NCBI RefSeq assembly: GCF_024970185.1 | Contig: NZ_CP103965.1 | Location: 5,537,001-5,601,000 of the forward strand | Direction of reading: 5' to 3' | DNA length: 64,000 nucleotides | Origin: Pseudomonas sp. N3-W | GTDB lineage: Bacteria > Pseudomonadota > Gammaproteobacteria > Pseudomonadales > Pseudomonadaceae | Shown here: positions 55,853-64,000 of the stretch, in pieces | Position numbering within the stretch: the stretch's first letter is position 1 | Layout of the letters: each line of letters opens with the position of its first letter | The notes under the pieces: model-generated | The model's database searches: none | What the model saw: the letters and a program-made list of their open reading frames with translations, nothing else | Told to the model about the DNA's origin: nothing | Made by a program: the position numbers and the translations under genes

Positions 55853-56812
55853 ATGGCCGATTCCCACGCGAAACCGAAAATCGCCATCAGCGCCTGCCTG
55901 ATGGGTGTCGAAGTGCGCTACAACGGTGGGCACAAGGAATCCCGACTGTGCAGCCGCACCCTCACTGATTACTTCGAATTCGTTCCCGTGTGCCCGGAAG
56001 TCGCCATCGGCCTGGGCATTCCCCGTGAGCCGATCCGGCTGGTGGGCGACCCTGATCACCCGCAAGCCGTTGGCACGGTCCATCCCGACGCCAACGTCAC
56101 CCTGCCCCTGGCCGAATACGGCGAGAAGATGGCCGGTGAACTGGGTGATATCTGCGGCTACATCTTCATGCAGCAATCGCCCTCCTGCGGCCTGCATCGG
56201 GTCAAGGTCTATCACGTCAACGGTGCGCCAGTGAATGGCGGCGGGCGTGGCATCTACGCCCAGGCATTCTGCGAACGGCACCCCGACCTGCCGGTGGAAG
56301 AAGACGGCCGCCTCAATGATCCGGTGCTGCGCGAGAACTTCCTCACGCGCGTTTTCGCCTACAGCGCCTGGCAGCAATTGCGCCAGGAAGGCCTCAGTCG
56401 TCGCGGCCTTATCGACTTTCACTCGCGCTACAAATACCTGCTGATGGCCCACAACCCGGTGCAGTACAAAACCCTGGGCAATCTGTTGGGCAACATGGGC
56501 AAGACCGATCCCGAAGTCATTGGCCCGCGCTATTTCAGCGAGCTGATGGTGGCTCTGAAAAAATGCGCCACCCGCCGCACCCACAGCAACGTCCTGCAAC
56601 ACATCAGCGGCTACCTCAAACAGGCAATCAGCCCTGAAGACAAACAGGAAGTGCAGCACGTCATCGGCCAGTATCGCCACGGTATCGTGCCGCTGGTGGT
56701 GCCGTTGACACTGCTCAAGCACCACTTTCGCCAACACCCGGATCCGTACATTGCGCAGCAGGTTTACCTGCAGCCCCACCCGGAAAACCTCAGCCTGCGA
56801 AACGCGATTTAA
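55853..56812 (+). CDS. DUF523 and DUF1722 domain-containing protein (YbgA-like fusion)
   Basis: The 319-residue fusion has DUF523 at about residues 8-155 (KIAISACLMGVEVRYNGGHK, then IFMQQSPSCGLHRVKVY with conserved Cys) and DUF1722 at about 195-310 (YKYLLMAHNPVQYKTLGNLL, then YLKQAISPEDKQEVQHVIGQ). The C-terminal domain is found in E. coli YbgA, next to phr in that genome too. Function is unknown; a link to light or DNA repair is inferred from context. ATG 55853 follows CGAGGTGGTTCCG. Confidence 0.88.
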   Translation: MADSHAKPKIAISACLMGVEVRYNGGHKESRLCSRTLTDYFEFVPVCPEVAIGLGIPREPIRLVGDPDHPQAVGTVHPDANVTLPLAEYGEKMAGELGDICGYIFMQQSPSCGLHRVKVYHVNGAPVNGGGRGIYAQAFCERHPDLPVEEDGRLNDPVLRENFLTRVFAYSAWQQLRQEGLSRRGLIDFHSRYKYLLMAHNPVQYKTLGNLLGNMGKTDPEVIGPRYFSELMVALKKCATRRTHSNVLQHISGYLKQAISPEDKQEVQHVIGQYRHGIVPLVVPLTLLKHHFRQHPDPYIAQQVYLQPHPENLSLRNAI

Positions 56813-57754
56813 ATGAAAAACTCCCCCGACAGCAGCGCCGGTGAAGACCTCGGCGACGACTTCAAAAAAGCGCTGGACGAAGGCTGGCTGCCGATACGTG
56901 AAGTGGCGCGCCAGACCGGCGTCAACGCCATCACGCTGCGTGCCTGGGAACGGCGTTATGGTCTGATCGTGCCCCAGCGCACACCCAAGGGCCATCGGCT
57001 GTTCTCGGCCGAGCACGTGCAACGCATTCTTACCATTCTGACCTGGCTCAATCGCGGCGTGGCCGTCAGCCAGGTCAAGCAGTTGCTCGAGACTCCACAG
57101 ACCCTGACGGAGCCTGCGCAAAACGACTGGCACGTGCTGCGCCAGACATTGCTGCAAGCCGTCACCCTGCTGACTGAGCGCACCCTCGACGACACCGTCA
57201 ACCAGGCCATGTCGCTGTACCCGCCGCGCACGTTATGCGAACAACTGCTAATGCCATTGCTCGCCGAACTTGAGCAGCGCTGGCAAGGCCAGTTCGGCGC
57301 GCAGATGGAGCGAGTGTTCTTTTATTCCTGGTTGCGCAGCAAATTCGGCGCGCGCATCTACCATAACAATCGCCAATTGCGCGGTGCGCCGCTGCTGTTG
57401 ATCAATCATTCGGATCTGCCCCTGGAACCTCACCTGTGGCTCACCGCCTGGCTGATCAGCAGCGCCGATTGCCCGGTCGAAGTTTTCGATTGGCCACTGC
57501 CAGCCGGGGAACTGGCGTTGGCGGTCGATCACCTGCAAGCCCGGGGCATCGTGCTGTATTCCAGCAAAGCCATGAACCTGACCCAGTTGCCGAAACTGTT
57601 GAGCGGTATTCGTTGCGCAAAAATGATTGTCGGACCAACGGTATGCATCCACCACGCCGAGTTGTCCGTAAGAACTACCGAGATCGCTGATTTGTCCCTG
57701 GCCGAAGATCCTTTGTCGGCGCATCAGGAACTGGTCCGGCGCGGGCTCATTTAA
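56813..57754 (+). CDS. MerR-family LitR/PplR1-type light-response regulator
   Basis: The 313-residue regulator has an N-terminal MerR HTH (about residues 25-95: WLPIREVARQTGVNAITLRA, then WERRYGLIVPQRTPKGHRLF) and a C-terminal CarH-like domain with a helical bundle and Rossmann-like cap. The cap lacks the D-x-H-x-x-G cobalamin-binding motif of B12 photoreceptors. This is the class II LitR type, such as PplR1 of P. putida, which needs a separate short LOV protein as light sensor. No such LOV gene was found in this window. It begins directly after the DUF1722 stop. Confidence 0.85.
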   Translation: MKNSPDSSAGEDLGDDFKKALDEGWLPIREVARQTGVNAITLRAWERRYGLIVPQRTPKGHRLFSAEHVQRILTILTWLNRGVAVSQVKQLLETPQTLTEPAQNDWHVLRQTLLQAVTLLTERTLDDTVNQAMSLYPPRTLCEQLLMPLLAELEQRWQGQFGAQMERVFFYSWLRSKFGARIYHNNRQLRGAPLLLINHSDLPLEPHLWLTAWLISSADCPVEVFDWPLPAGELALAVDHLQARGIVLYSSKAMNLTQLPKLLSGIRCAKMIVGPTVCIHHAELSVRTTEIADLSLAEDPLSAHQELVRRGLI

Positions 57755-57775
57755 ATGTCTTTCGCGGAAACCACC

Positions 57776-59221
57776 ATGCAACTGATCTGGCTGCGCAGCG
57801 ATTTGCGCCTACATGACAACACCGCCCTCTCGGCCGCCGCCGCGTGCGGCCCGACGGTAGCAGTGTATCTACTGAGCCCGGCGCAGTGGCTGGAACACGA
57901 TGATGCTCCCTGCAAAGTGGATTTCTGGCTGCGCAACCTCAACGAACTGCGCCACGCCCTGGGCGAATTGAACATTCCCTTGCTCATCCGCCATGCGCCA
58001 CGCTGGGACGAAGCGCCGGCAGTGCTGCTGGAGCTGTGCCAGCAATTGAACGTCGACACTGTGCACGTCAACGAGGAATACGGCATTCACGAAACCCGTC
58101 GCGACGCGGCGGTGGCTCAGGCATTACACACTCAGGGCATCGATTTCCACCGTTACCTCGATCAACTGCTGTTCAAGCCAGGCACCGTACTGACGCGGAC
58201 CGGCACTTACTTTCAGGTCTTCAGCCAGTTCCGCAAGGTCTGCTACGAGCGCCTGCATCGTTCGCTGCCAAGCCTGGTGAACGCACCCGGCGTGCAGGCG
58301 TCGTTGAACATCGACAGCGACAAAATCCCGTCAAGCGTCGACGGCTTCGAAACGCCGACCGAACGTCTGCGCGCCCTCTGGCCGGCGGGTGAAGCCGAAG
58401 CCCGGCGCCGCCTCGACAGCTTTGCCGATGCACAGATCGACTACTACAAAAGCGAGCGCGATTTCCCGGCCAAACCCGGCACCAGCCAGCTCTCGGCCTA
58501 TCTGGCAGCGGGCGTGATTTCCCCGCGCCAGTGCCTGCACGCCGCGCTGCAATCCAATCAGGGCGAGTTCGAAAGCGGCAAGGTGGGCGCCGTTACCTGG
58601 ATCAACGAGCTGCTGTGGCGCGAGTTCTACAAACACATCCTGGTCGGCTACCCGCGTGTCTCCCGCCACCGCGCGTTCCGCCCGGAAACCGAAGCCCTGG
58701 CCTGGCGTGATGCGCCGGATGAACTCGCCGCATGGCAGCAAGCGCGCACCGGGCTGCCGATTATCGACGCGGCCATGCGCCAGCTACTTGAAACCGGCTG
58801 GATGCACAATCGCCTGCGCATGGTGGTGGCGATGTTCCTGACCAAGAACCTGCTGATCGACTGGCGCGAAGGCGAACGCTTTTTCATGCGCCACCTGATC
58901 GACGGCGATCTGGCGGCGAACAACGGTGGCTGGCAGTGGAGCTCGTCCACCGGCACCGACTCGGCACCGTACTTCCGTATTTTCAACCCACTCAGTCAAT
59001 CGGAAAAATTCGATGCCGAGGGGCTGTTCATCAAGCACTGGCTGCCGGAACTGGCGGGGCTGAACAAGAAGGATGTGCACAACCCGGCCAACCTCGGCGG
59101 CCTGTTTGGCGTTGCGGACTACCCCTCGCCGATCGTCAATCTCAGTACGTCACGTACACGGGCCCTGGCTGCGTTCAAGGACCTGCCTTCGCGTCAGGCA
59201 GCCGGAGGCGATCATGAGTGA
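57776..59221 (+). CDS. phrB: Deoxyribodipyrimidine photolyase
   Basis: The 481-residue CPD photolyase uses light to split cyclobutane pyrimidine dimers. It has the N-terminal antenna-binding domain (QLIWLRSDLRLHDNTAL, then VHVNEEYGIHE) and the FAD domain with WINELLWREFYKHILVGYPR, the electron-transfer Trp region, and NRLRMVVAMFLTKNLLIDWR, NGGWQWSSSTGTDSAPYFRI. ATG 57776 gives the usual N-terminus; ATG 57755 directly after the regulator stop adds seven residues. It is followed by an overlapping NTF2-like gene. Confidence 0.93.
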   Translation: MQLIWLRSDLRLHDNTALSAAAACGPTVAVYLLSPAQWLEHDDAPCKVDFWLRNLNELRHALGELNIPLLIRHAPRWDEAPAVLLELCQQLNVDTVHVNEEYGIHETRRDAAVAQALHTQGIDFHRYLDQLLFKPGTVLTRTGTYFQVFSQFRKVCYERLHRSLPSLVNAPGVQASLNIDSDKIPSSVDGFETPTERLRALWPAGEAEARRRLDSFADAQIDYYKSERDFPAKPGTSQLSAYLAAGVISPRQCLHAALQSNQGEFESGKVGAVTWINELLWREFYKHILVGYPRVSRHRAFRPETEALAWRDAPDELAAWQQARTGLPIIDAAMRQLLETGWMHNRLRMVVAMFLTKNLLIDWREGERFFMRHLIDGDLAANNGGWQWSSSTGTDSAPYFRIFNPLSQSEKFDAEGLFIKHWLPELAGLNKKDVHNPANLGGLFGVADYPSPIVNLSTSRTRALAAFKDLPSRQAAGGDHE

Positions 59222-59636
59222 TTTCCTGCGCGGCTTTGCCCGACAGTTCGCCGAGCTGGACAAGGACAACCTGCAACGTCTCGACGCGTTGTACAGCGTT
59301 GATGTGGCGTTCACCGATCCGCTGCACGAAGTGCACGGGCTGGCGAATTTGCGCAGTTACTTTGCCGGGCTCTACGCAAATGTCAGCGAGCTGCGCTTCG
59401 ACTTTCACGGCTTCGACCAAATCGGCGAAGGCGAAGGTTATCTGCGCTGGGTCATGAGTTACCGCCATCCGCGCCTGGCGGGCGGCAAGCTGATCCGGGT
59501 GGACGGCTGTTCGCACCTGCTCTGGCACGACAAGGTATATCGCCACCGGGACTACTTCGACGCCGGGGCGCTGCTGTATGAACATCTACCCGTATTGGGC
59601 AGGGCGATTGCCTGGCTGAAAAGGAGAATGGGATGA
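59214..59636 (+). CDS. NTF2-like / SnoaL-type protein
   Basis: The 140-residue protein has a cone-shaped NTF2-like fold: FLRGFARQFAELDKDNLQRL, then YSVDVAFTDPLHEVHGL, FHGFDQIGEGEGYLRWVM, HLLWHDKVYRHRDYFD. ATG 59214 follows CCGGAGGCGATC and overlaps the photolyase stop by eight bases; its stop overlaps the SDR start. It probably binds a small hydrophobic ligand or acts as an isomerase; precise role unknown. Confidence 0.85.
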   Translation: MSDFLRGFARQFAELDKDNLQRLDALYSVDVAFTDPLHEVHGLANLRSYFAGLYANVSELRFDFHGFDQIGEGEGYLRWVMSYRHPRLAGGKLIRVDGCSHLLWHDKVYRHRDYFDAGALLYEHLPVLGRAIAWLKRRMG

Positions 59637-60415
59637 GTTTGACACCTGCACGTCGGTATTGGCTGACGGGCGCCAGCAGCGGCATTGGCGCCGCGCTTGC
59701 CGAAGAAATCCTTAAAACCGGGGCTCATCTGGCGGTCAGTTCACGCTCGGTGGCACCGCTCAAAGTCCTGGCGCAACGCTATCCGGGGCAAGTGCTGGTC
59801 GTGGCCGGCGACTTGACCAACAGCCAGCGCGTGCGGGAAATCGGCGAACAGATCGCCGAAGACTGGGGCTCACTGGACACCGTCATCCTCAACGCCGGCA
59901 CCTGCGAATACGTCGATGCCAAGCAGTTCGACGCCTCGATTATCGAGCACGTGGTGCGCACCAACCTGCTCGCCAGCAGTTATTGCATCGAAGCCGCCCT
60001 GCCCTTGCTGCGCGCCGGCACTGCGCCGCACCTGATCGGCGTCGCCAGCTCGGTGACGTACCTGCCACTGCCACGGGCCGAAGCCTATGGCGCCTCGAAG
60101 GCCGGCATGCGTTACCTGTTCGAATCGCTGCGCATTGATCTGGCGCCCGAAGGCATTGAAGTGACCGTGGTCAGCCCCGGTTTCGTTGACACCCCGCTGA
60201 CCGCCAAAAACGATTTCCCCATGCCCCTGAGCTGGCCAGCAGACAAAGCCGCTCGGCACATTTTCGCCAAACTGCAAGACCGTCCTCTGGAAATCGCCTT
60301 CCCGGGGCTGTTCATGGCCGCCCTCTGGCCGCTGTCGAAAATGCCCAACCGGGTGAAACTGGCGATCGGCAAGCGCATGGTGCGCCGCAGTCCGCCGATC
60401 AAGGACACCCCGTGA
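59633..60415 (+). CDS. Short-chain dehydrogenase/reductase
   Basis: The 260-residue SDR has the cofactor loop LTGASSGIGAALAEEILKTG (G-x3-G-x-G), DTVILNAG and the catalytic Ser-Tyr-Lys set (GVASSVTYLPLPRAEAYGAS with Y-x3-K in YGASKAG). It probably acts on a lipid-like or fatty substrate, as the downstream genes are also lipid-related. ATG 59633 overlaps the NTF2-like stop. Its own stop overlaps the next GTG start. Confidence 0.9.
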   Translation: MSLTPARRYWLTGASSGIGAALAEEILKTGAHLAVSSRSVAPLKVLAQRYPGQVLVVAGDLTNSQRVREIGEQIAEDWGSLDTVILNAGTCEYVDAKQFDASIIEHVVRTNLLASSYCIEAALPLLRAGTAPHLIGVASSVTYLPLPRAEAYGASKAGMRYLFESLRIDLAPEGIEVTVVSPGFVDTPLTAKNDFPMPLSWPADKAARHIFAKLQDRPLEIAFPGLFMAALWPLSKMPNRVKLAIGKRMVRRSPPIKDTP

Positions 60416-61659
60416 ACATCGCCATTATCGGCAGCGGGATCTCCGGGCTGACCAGCGCCTGGCTGCTCAATCGTCAGCACCAGATCACCCTGTTCGAGGC
60501 CAGCGACTGGGTCGGCGGCCACACCCATACCGTCGAGGTGACGGTCGATGGCCAGAGCTACGCGGTGGACACTGGCTTCATTGTGTTCAACGACTGGACC
60601 TACCCGAATTTCATCCGCCTGCTGGGCCAGCTCGGCGTGGGATTCAAACCCACCGAAATGAGTTTCTCGGTGACCGATCCGGACTCGGGCCTGGAATACA
60701 ACGGCAACAACCTCAACAGCCTGTTTGCCCAGCGCCGTAACCTGCTGTCGCCGGGGTTCTGGGGCATGCTGCGCGACATCCTGCGCTTCAACAAAGAGGC
60801 GCTGCGTGATCTTGAAGAACAACGGATCGCCGCCGACACCACCCTCGATGAATACCTGACGGCCAACCGCTACGGCGAACGCTTCATCCTGCATTACATC
60901 GTGCCCATGGGCGCGGCGATCTGGTCGATGTCGATGGCTGACATGCTCGGTTTCCCGCTGCAATTTTTCGTGCGGTTTTTCAAGAATCACGGCTTGCTGT
61001 CCGTCAGTAATCGCCCGCAGTGGTGCGTGATCGAAGGCGGATCGAGTGCCTACGTGGCGCCGCTGATCGCCTCCTTCAAGGACAAGATCCGCCTCAACTG
61101 CCCGGTGACACGGGTCGAGCGCGATGCCGAGGGCGTGGTTATCCACAGCACCGCCGGCAGCGAGCGTTTCGACAAAGTAGTGTTCGCCTGCCACAGCGAT
61201 CAGGCCCTGAAACTGCTGGCCAGACCGAGCAGCGCCGAACAATCGATCCTCGGCGCCCTGCCCTACGCCGACAACGAAGTGGTGTTGCACACCGACACTC
61301 GCCTGTTGCCGGAACGCAAGTTGGCCTGGGCCAGCTGGAATTACCGCCTCGGTGGCGCCGGACACACGTTGGCCGCCGTCACCTATGACATGAACATCCT
61401 GCAAGGCATCCAGAGCGACGCCACTTTCTGCGTCAGCCTCAACCAGAGCGCCGGCATCAGCCCGTTCAAAGTGCTCGCCAAATACACCTATGCCCATCCG
61501 CAATACAGCCTCGCAGCGGTGGCAGCGCAAGCACGCTGGGAAGAGCTGGACGGCGCGCATCACACGTATTATTGCGGCGCCTACTGGGCCAACGGCTTTC
61601 ATGAAGACGGCGTGGTCAGTGCCTTGCGCGTGGCCCGCTCGTTCGGTGAAACGCTGTGA
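60412..61659 (+). CDS. FAD/NAD(P)-binding amine-oxidase-like oxidoreductase
   Basis: The 415-residue flavoprotein begins NIAIIGSGISGLTSAWLLNR (FAD Rossmann fold), then GGHTHTVEVTVDGQSYAVDT. The C-terminal substrate/FAD segment is AHHTYYCGAYWANGFHEDGV. Enzymes of this group accompany DUF1365 and cyclopropane synthase genes in many bacteria and probably desaturate or modify a lipid. It starts at GTG 60412, overlapping the SDR stop by four bases (GTGA). Confidence 0.88.
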   Translation: MNIAIIGSGISGLTSAWLLNRQHQITLFEASDWVGGHTHTVEVTVDGQSYAVDTGFIVFNDWTYPNFIRLLGQLGVGFKPTEMSFSVTDPDSGLEYNGNNLNSLFAQRRNLLSPGFWGMLRDILRFNKEALRDLEEQRIAADTTLDEYLTANRYGERFILHYIVPMGAAIWSMSMADMLGFPLQFFVRFFKNHGLLSVSNRPQWCVIEGGSSAYVAPLIASFKDKIRLNCPVTRVERDAEGVVIHSTAGSERFDKVVFACHSDQALKLLARPSSAEQSILGALPYADNEVVLHTDTRLLPERKLAWASWNYRLGGAGHTLAAVTYDMNILQGIQSDATFCVSLNQSAGISPFKVLAKYTYAHPQYSLAAVAAQARWEELDGAHHTYYCGAYWANGFHEDGVVSALRVARSFGETL

Positions 61660-62471
61660 ACAGCGCCCTCTATGGCGGCTGGATCGCCCATCGGCGGTTC
61701 GCCCCGCGCCGCCATGAATTCCGCTACCGGATCGGGTTGCTGTATCTGGATCTCGACGAGCAGGAAGCGGTACTGGGTTTATCGCCGCTGTCGGGCAACA
61801 GCCGTTTTGCGCCATTTTCATTTCGTGAAACGGACTACCTGAAAGCGCTGACCGGCACCGGCATGCGCCTGATCGACGCGGTGCGCCAGCAAGTGGCGCA
61901 AGCCATCGGCCACGCGCCTCAAGGTTCGATCTGTCTGCTGACCCAGGCCCGCAGCTGGGGCCTGTCGTTCAACCCGGTGAGTTTTTTCTACTGCCACGAG
62001 GCGGACGGCCAGTTGGCAGCGATTCTCTGCGAAGTGACCAACACTCCGTGGCGCGAGCGTTATCACTATGTACTGCCCGCCAAAGCCCCGGCAGACCTGC
62101 ATGACTTGCACCAGCATTTCGCCGTGGCCAAGGCGTTTCATGTCTCGCCGTTTCTGCCGCGAGACCTTGAGTACCGCATGAGCTTCAGCCCCGCCGCGCA
62201 AAAACTCGGGGTGCACATGGCGGACTGGCAGGGCGAACAGAAGCTGTTCGACGCCACGCTGAGCCTGCAACGCGAACCACTGAATCGCAAAAGCCTGCAC
62301 CGTTATCTGCGGCGCTTTCCGTGGATGACTGCGAAAACCTGCCTGGCGATCTACTGGCAGGCCATCCGCCTGTTACTCAAGCGCGCTCCTATTTTTGCTC
62401 ATCAGGCTGCCGACGGCAGCTTTCAAACCGCCATCGTCCCTCCAAAGGATCGCCGCCATGAAATCCTCTAG
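61656..62471 (+). CDS. DUF1365 domain-containing protein
   Basis: The 271-residue protein has the DUF1365 blocks GWIAHRRFAPRRHEFRYRI, LTQARSWGLSFNPVSFFYCH, EVTNTPWRERYHYVL and FHVSPFLPRDLEYRMSFSP. It starts at GTG 61656, overlapping the flavoprotein stop by four bases. DUF1365 genes are linked to cyclopropane- and furan-fatty-acid synthesis and to light- or singlet-oxygen-responsive operons, so a role in lipid modification is likely but unproven here. Confidence 0.9.
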   Translation: MNSALYGGWIAHRRFAPRRHEFRYRIGLLYLDLDEQEAVLGLSPLSGNSRFAPFSFRETDYLKALTGTGMRLIDAVRQQVAQAIGHAPQGSICLLTQARSWGLSFNPVSFFYCHEADGQLAAILCEVTNTPWRERYHYVLPAKAPADLHDLHQHFAVAKAFHVSPFLPRDLEYRMSFSPAAQKLGVHMADWQGEQKLFDATLSLQREPLNRKSLHRYLRRFPWMTAKTCLAIYWQAIRLLLKRAPIFAHQAADGSFQTAIVPPKDRRHEIL

Positions 62472-63729
62472 TGTTACGGCCAAGGCCAACCTGACAAGCA
62501 CCAACGGCCTGACGGGATCACTGCTGCGTCGTGGCGTGTTGCGGCAACTGGCGCACCTCAAACATGGGCAACTGGTGCTGGTCGAGGACGGTGAACGGCA
62601 TGTGTTCGGCACCACCGGCAGTCATCTGCTGGGCGAGATTCATATCCTCGACGCTGCGGCCTGGGGACTGGTGGCCAGCGGCGGTTCGATCGGTGCCGGC
62701 GAGGCGTTCATCCACGGCTACTGGAGTTCGCCGGACCTGACGGCGGTGGTCCGGGTGTTCGTCAGCAATCTGGAGGTGCTGGATGCGCTGGAAGGTGGCC
62801 TGGCCAAACTGAGCCGGCCGTTGGTGCAGGGCCTGCACTGGCTCAATCGCAATACGCGCAAAGGCTCGCAGAAAAACATCGCGGCTCATTACGACCTGGG
62901 CAATGACCTGTTCGAGCAGTTTCTCGACCCAACGATGATGTACTCGGCCGCGCAGTTCCTCAGCCCCGAGGACAGCCTGGAACAGGCGCAACTGAACAAA
63001 CTGGAGCGGATCTGTCAGAAACTGGCGCTGAAGCCGGACGATCACCTGCTGGAAATCGGCACGGGCTGGGGCAGCATGGCGCTGTACGCGGCGCAGCATT
63101 ACGGCTGCAAAGTCACCACCACCACGCTGTCCAAAGAGCAGTTCGCCTTTACCGCCAAACGTATCGAAGCGCTCGGCCTGCACGATCAGGTGACGCTGTT
63201 GCTGGAGGATTATCGCGACCTCACCGGGCAGTACGACAAACTGGTGTCTATCGAGATGATCGAAGCAGTCGGCCATCACTTCCTGCCGACCTATTTCAAG
63301 CAGTGTGCGCACCTGCTCAAAAGCAACGGCCTGATGCTGTTGCAGGCGATTACCATCCGCGAGCAGCGTTACGAACAAGCGAAAAACAACGTCGATTTCA
63401 TCCAGCGTTACATCTTCCCCGGCGGCGCCCTGCCTAGTGTGCAGAAGATGCTGGACATCGTCAGCCGCGACACCGACATGAACCTGCTGCACATGGAAGA
63501 CTTCGGCCTGCACTACGCCAGGACATTGCGGTTGTGGCACGAGAATTTTCGCCGCGCCCACGGGCGTCTCACCGAATTGGGCTACGACGATTATTTCCTG
63601 CGGCTGTGGGAGTTTTACCTGTGCTACTGCGAAGGCGGCTTTCTGGAGCGCACCATTGGCACCGCGCAATTGCTGCTGGCCAAACCGTCGGCGATGCCGG
63701 CGCCGCTGCTGGGCCGTTTCGATGCTTGA
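62458..63729 (+). CDS. cfa: Cyclopropane-fatty-acyl-phospholipid synthase
   Basis: The 423-residue SAM-dependent methyltransferase adds a methylene bridge to unsaturated membrane lipids. The SAM-binding motif DHLLEIGTGWGSMALYAAQHYG is at about residue 195. The conserved YSAAQFLSPEDSLEQAQLNK and FIQRYIFPGGALPS are family typical. ATG 62458 overlaps the DUF1365 stop by 14 bases. It is longer at the N-terminus than E. coli Cfa and belongs to the light-inducible CfaB type. In this operon it may act on the same lipids as the flavoprotein. Confidence 0.92.
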   Translation: MKSSSVTAKANLTSTNGLTGSLLRRGVLRQLAHLKHGQLVLVEDGERHVFGTTGSHLLGEIHILDAAAWGLVASGGSIGAGEAFIHGYWSSPDLTAVVRVFVSNLEVLDALEGGLAKLSRPLVQGLHWLNRNTRKGSQKNIAAHYDLGNDLFEQFLDPTMMYSAAQFLSPEDSLEQAQLNKLERICQKLALKPDDHLLEIGTGWGSMALYAAQHYGCKVTTTTLSKEQFAFTAKRIEALGLHDQVTLLLEDYRDLTGQYDKLVSIEMIEAVGHHFLPTYFKQCAHLLKSNGLMLLQAITIREQRYEQAKNNVDFIQRYIFPGGALPSVQKMLDIVSRDTDMNLLHMEDFGLHYARTLRLWHENFRRAHGRLTELGYDDYFLRLWEFYLCYCEGGFLERTIGTAQLLLAKPSAMPAPLLGRFDA

Positions 63730-64000
63730 ACGCCTGGCAAACGCCGCGCTGTTTCAGCTCGGCTGGTTTGCCTGCGTCATGGGCGGTGACAGTCTGTGGC
63801 TGCTGGTGGCGTTGGCCGCGTTGGTCCTGCATCTGCTGTGGATAAGTAGTTGGGCTCAGGAAGGCCGGTTGATCCTCAGTGTCGTGGTGCTCGGCACGGT
63901 GGTGGATAGCGTGCTGCGCTGGTCAGGGGTATTTGAGTTCAGGGATCAGTCGCCGCTGATTCCGCTGTGGTTGATGTTGCTTTGGGCGCTGCTGGCGACG
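63722..64000 (+). CDS. DUF2878 domain-containing membrane protein, partial
   Basis: The frame starts at ATG 63722, overlapping the cfa stop by eight bases, and runs off the right edge after about 93 residues. It shows three hydrophobic helices (FQLGWFACVMGGDSLWLLVA, LILSVVVLGTVVDSVL and PLIPLWLMLLWALLAT). The order DUF1365-cfa-DUF2878 is common in Pseudomonas, and DUF2878 proteins are small inner-membrane proteins of unknown function. Confidence 0.85.
   Translation, partial: MLERLANAALFQLGWFACVMGGDSLWLLVALAALVLHLLWISSWAQEGRLILSVVVLGTVVDSVLRWSGVFEFRDQSPLIPLWLMLLWALLAT

Noticed and set aside
56813..57754. B12-dependent photoreceptor (CarH) assignment for the MerR protein
   Set aside because: The D-x-H-x-x-G signature and the lower-ligand His are not seen, so only a LitR/PplR1-like call is supported.

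Overview
The window is chromosomal DNA of a Pseudomonas species, most likely of the P. fluorescens group. The support is gene order (sspB-sspA-petCBA-rpsI-rplM; mqo-PA4642-type gene-hpt-upp-uraA; hemH beside a light-regulated cluster), high G+C coding style, and many Pseudomonas-type REP palindromes of two families. Nearly all of it is ordinary core genome; two or three stretches look accessory.

Layout. 1-6.8 kb is the end of a mobile island. Three translationally coupled minus-strand genes (about 488, 871 and 220 aa) match the gamma-mobile-trio (GMT) recombinase set gmtY-gmtZ-gmtX and abut the 3' side of sspB. Beyond gmtX lie a RecD-like helicase tail, an XRE/resolvase-type regulator, a second small HTH reading frame and two small uncharacterised genes, which may be cargo. 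6.9-11.8 kb is core: sspB, sspA, the cytochrome bc1 operon (petABC), rpsI and rplM. 11.9-15.4 kb holds an aldo-keto reductase (tas), an acyl-CoA dehydrogenase and a GlxA-type AraC regulator. 15.6-21.0 kb is a four-gene same-strand cluster: an FAD amino-acid oxidase/2-monooxygenase-like enzyme, a nitrilase-superfamily amidase, an unrecognised internally duplicated membrane protein and an asparaginase-family enzyme. It resembles the monooxygenase-plus-amidase logic of DavB/DavA or IaaM/IaaH and is the best candidate for an undescribed pathway.

21-29.5 kb has zapE, trpS, a small alpha/beta hydrolase, zapG, an OmpA-type lipoprotein, a metallo-beta-lactamase-fold hydrolase and a MalT-like LuxR regulator. 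29.8-35.1 kb is the DUF1329-DUF1302-acyl-CoA ligase group. 35-46 kb has transport, rRNA methylation (rsmC), a TMEM165-type exporter behind a yybP-ykoY manganese riboswitch, a chemoreceptor, a divergent HMCES/YedK protein and small conserved proteins. 46-54.4 kb holds mqo behind a long leader, then purine/pyrimidine salvage (hpt, upp, uraA), hemH and a TIGR01777 oxidoreductase.

54.4 kb to the end is a light-response cluster. A flavoprotein gene and a tightly overlapping operon (DUF523/DUF1722, MerR-type LitR-like regulator, photolyase, NTF2-like protein, SDR, FAD oxidoreductase, DUF1365, cyclopropane synthase, DUF2878) sit behind TGTACA-N12-TGTACA-type operators. The regulator lacks a recognisable cobalamin-binding signature, which fits the class II LitR/PplR1 proteins. 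The operon couples DNA repair by light with membrane-lipid modification. No rRNA, tRNA or CRISPR array was seen.
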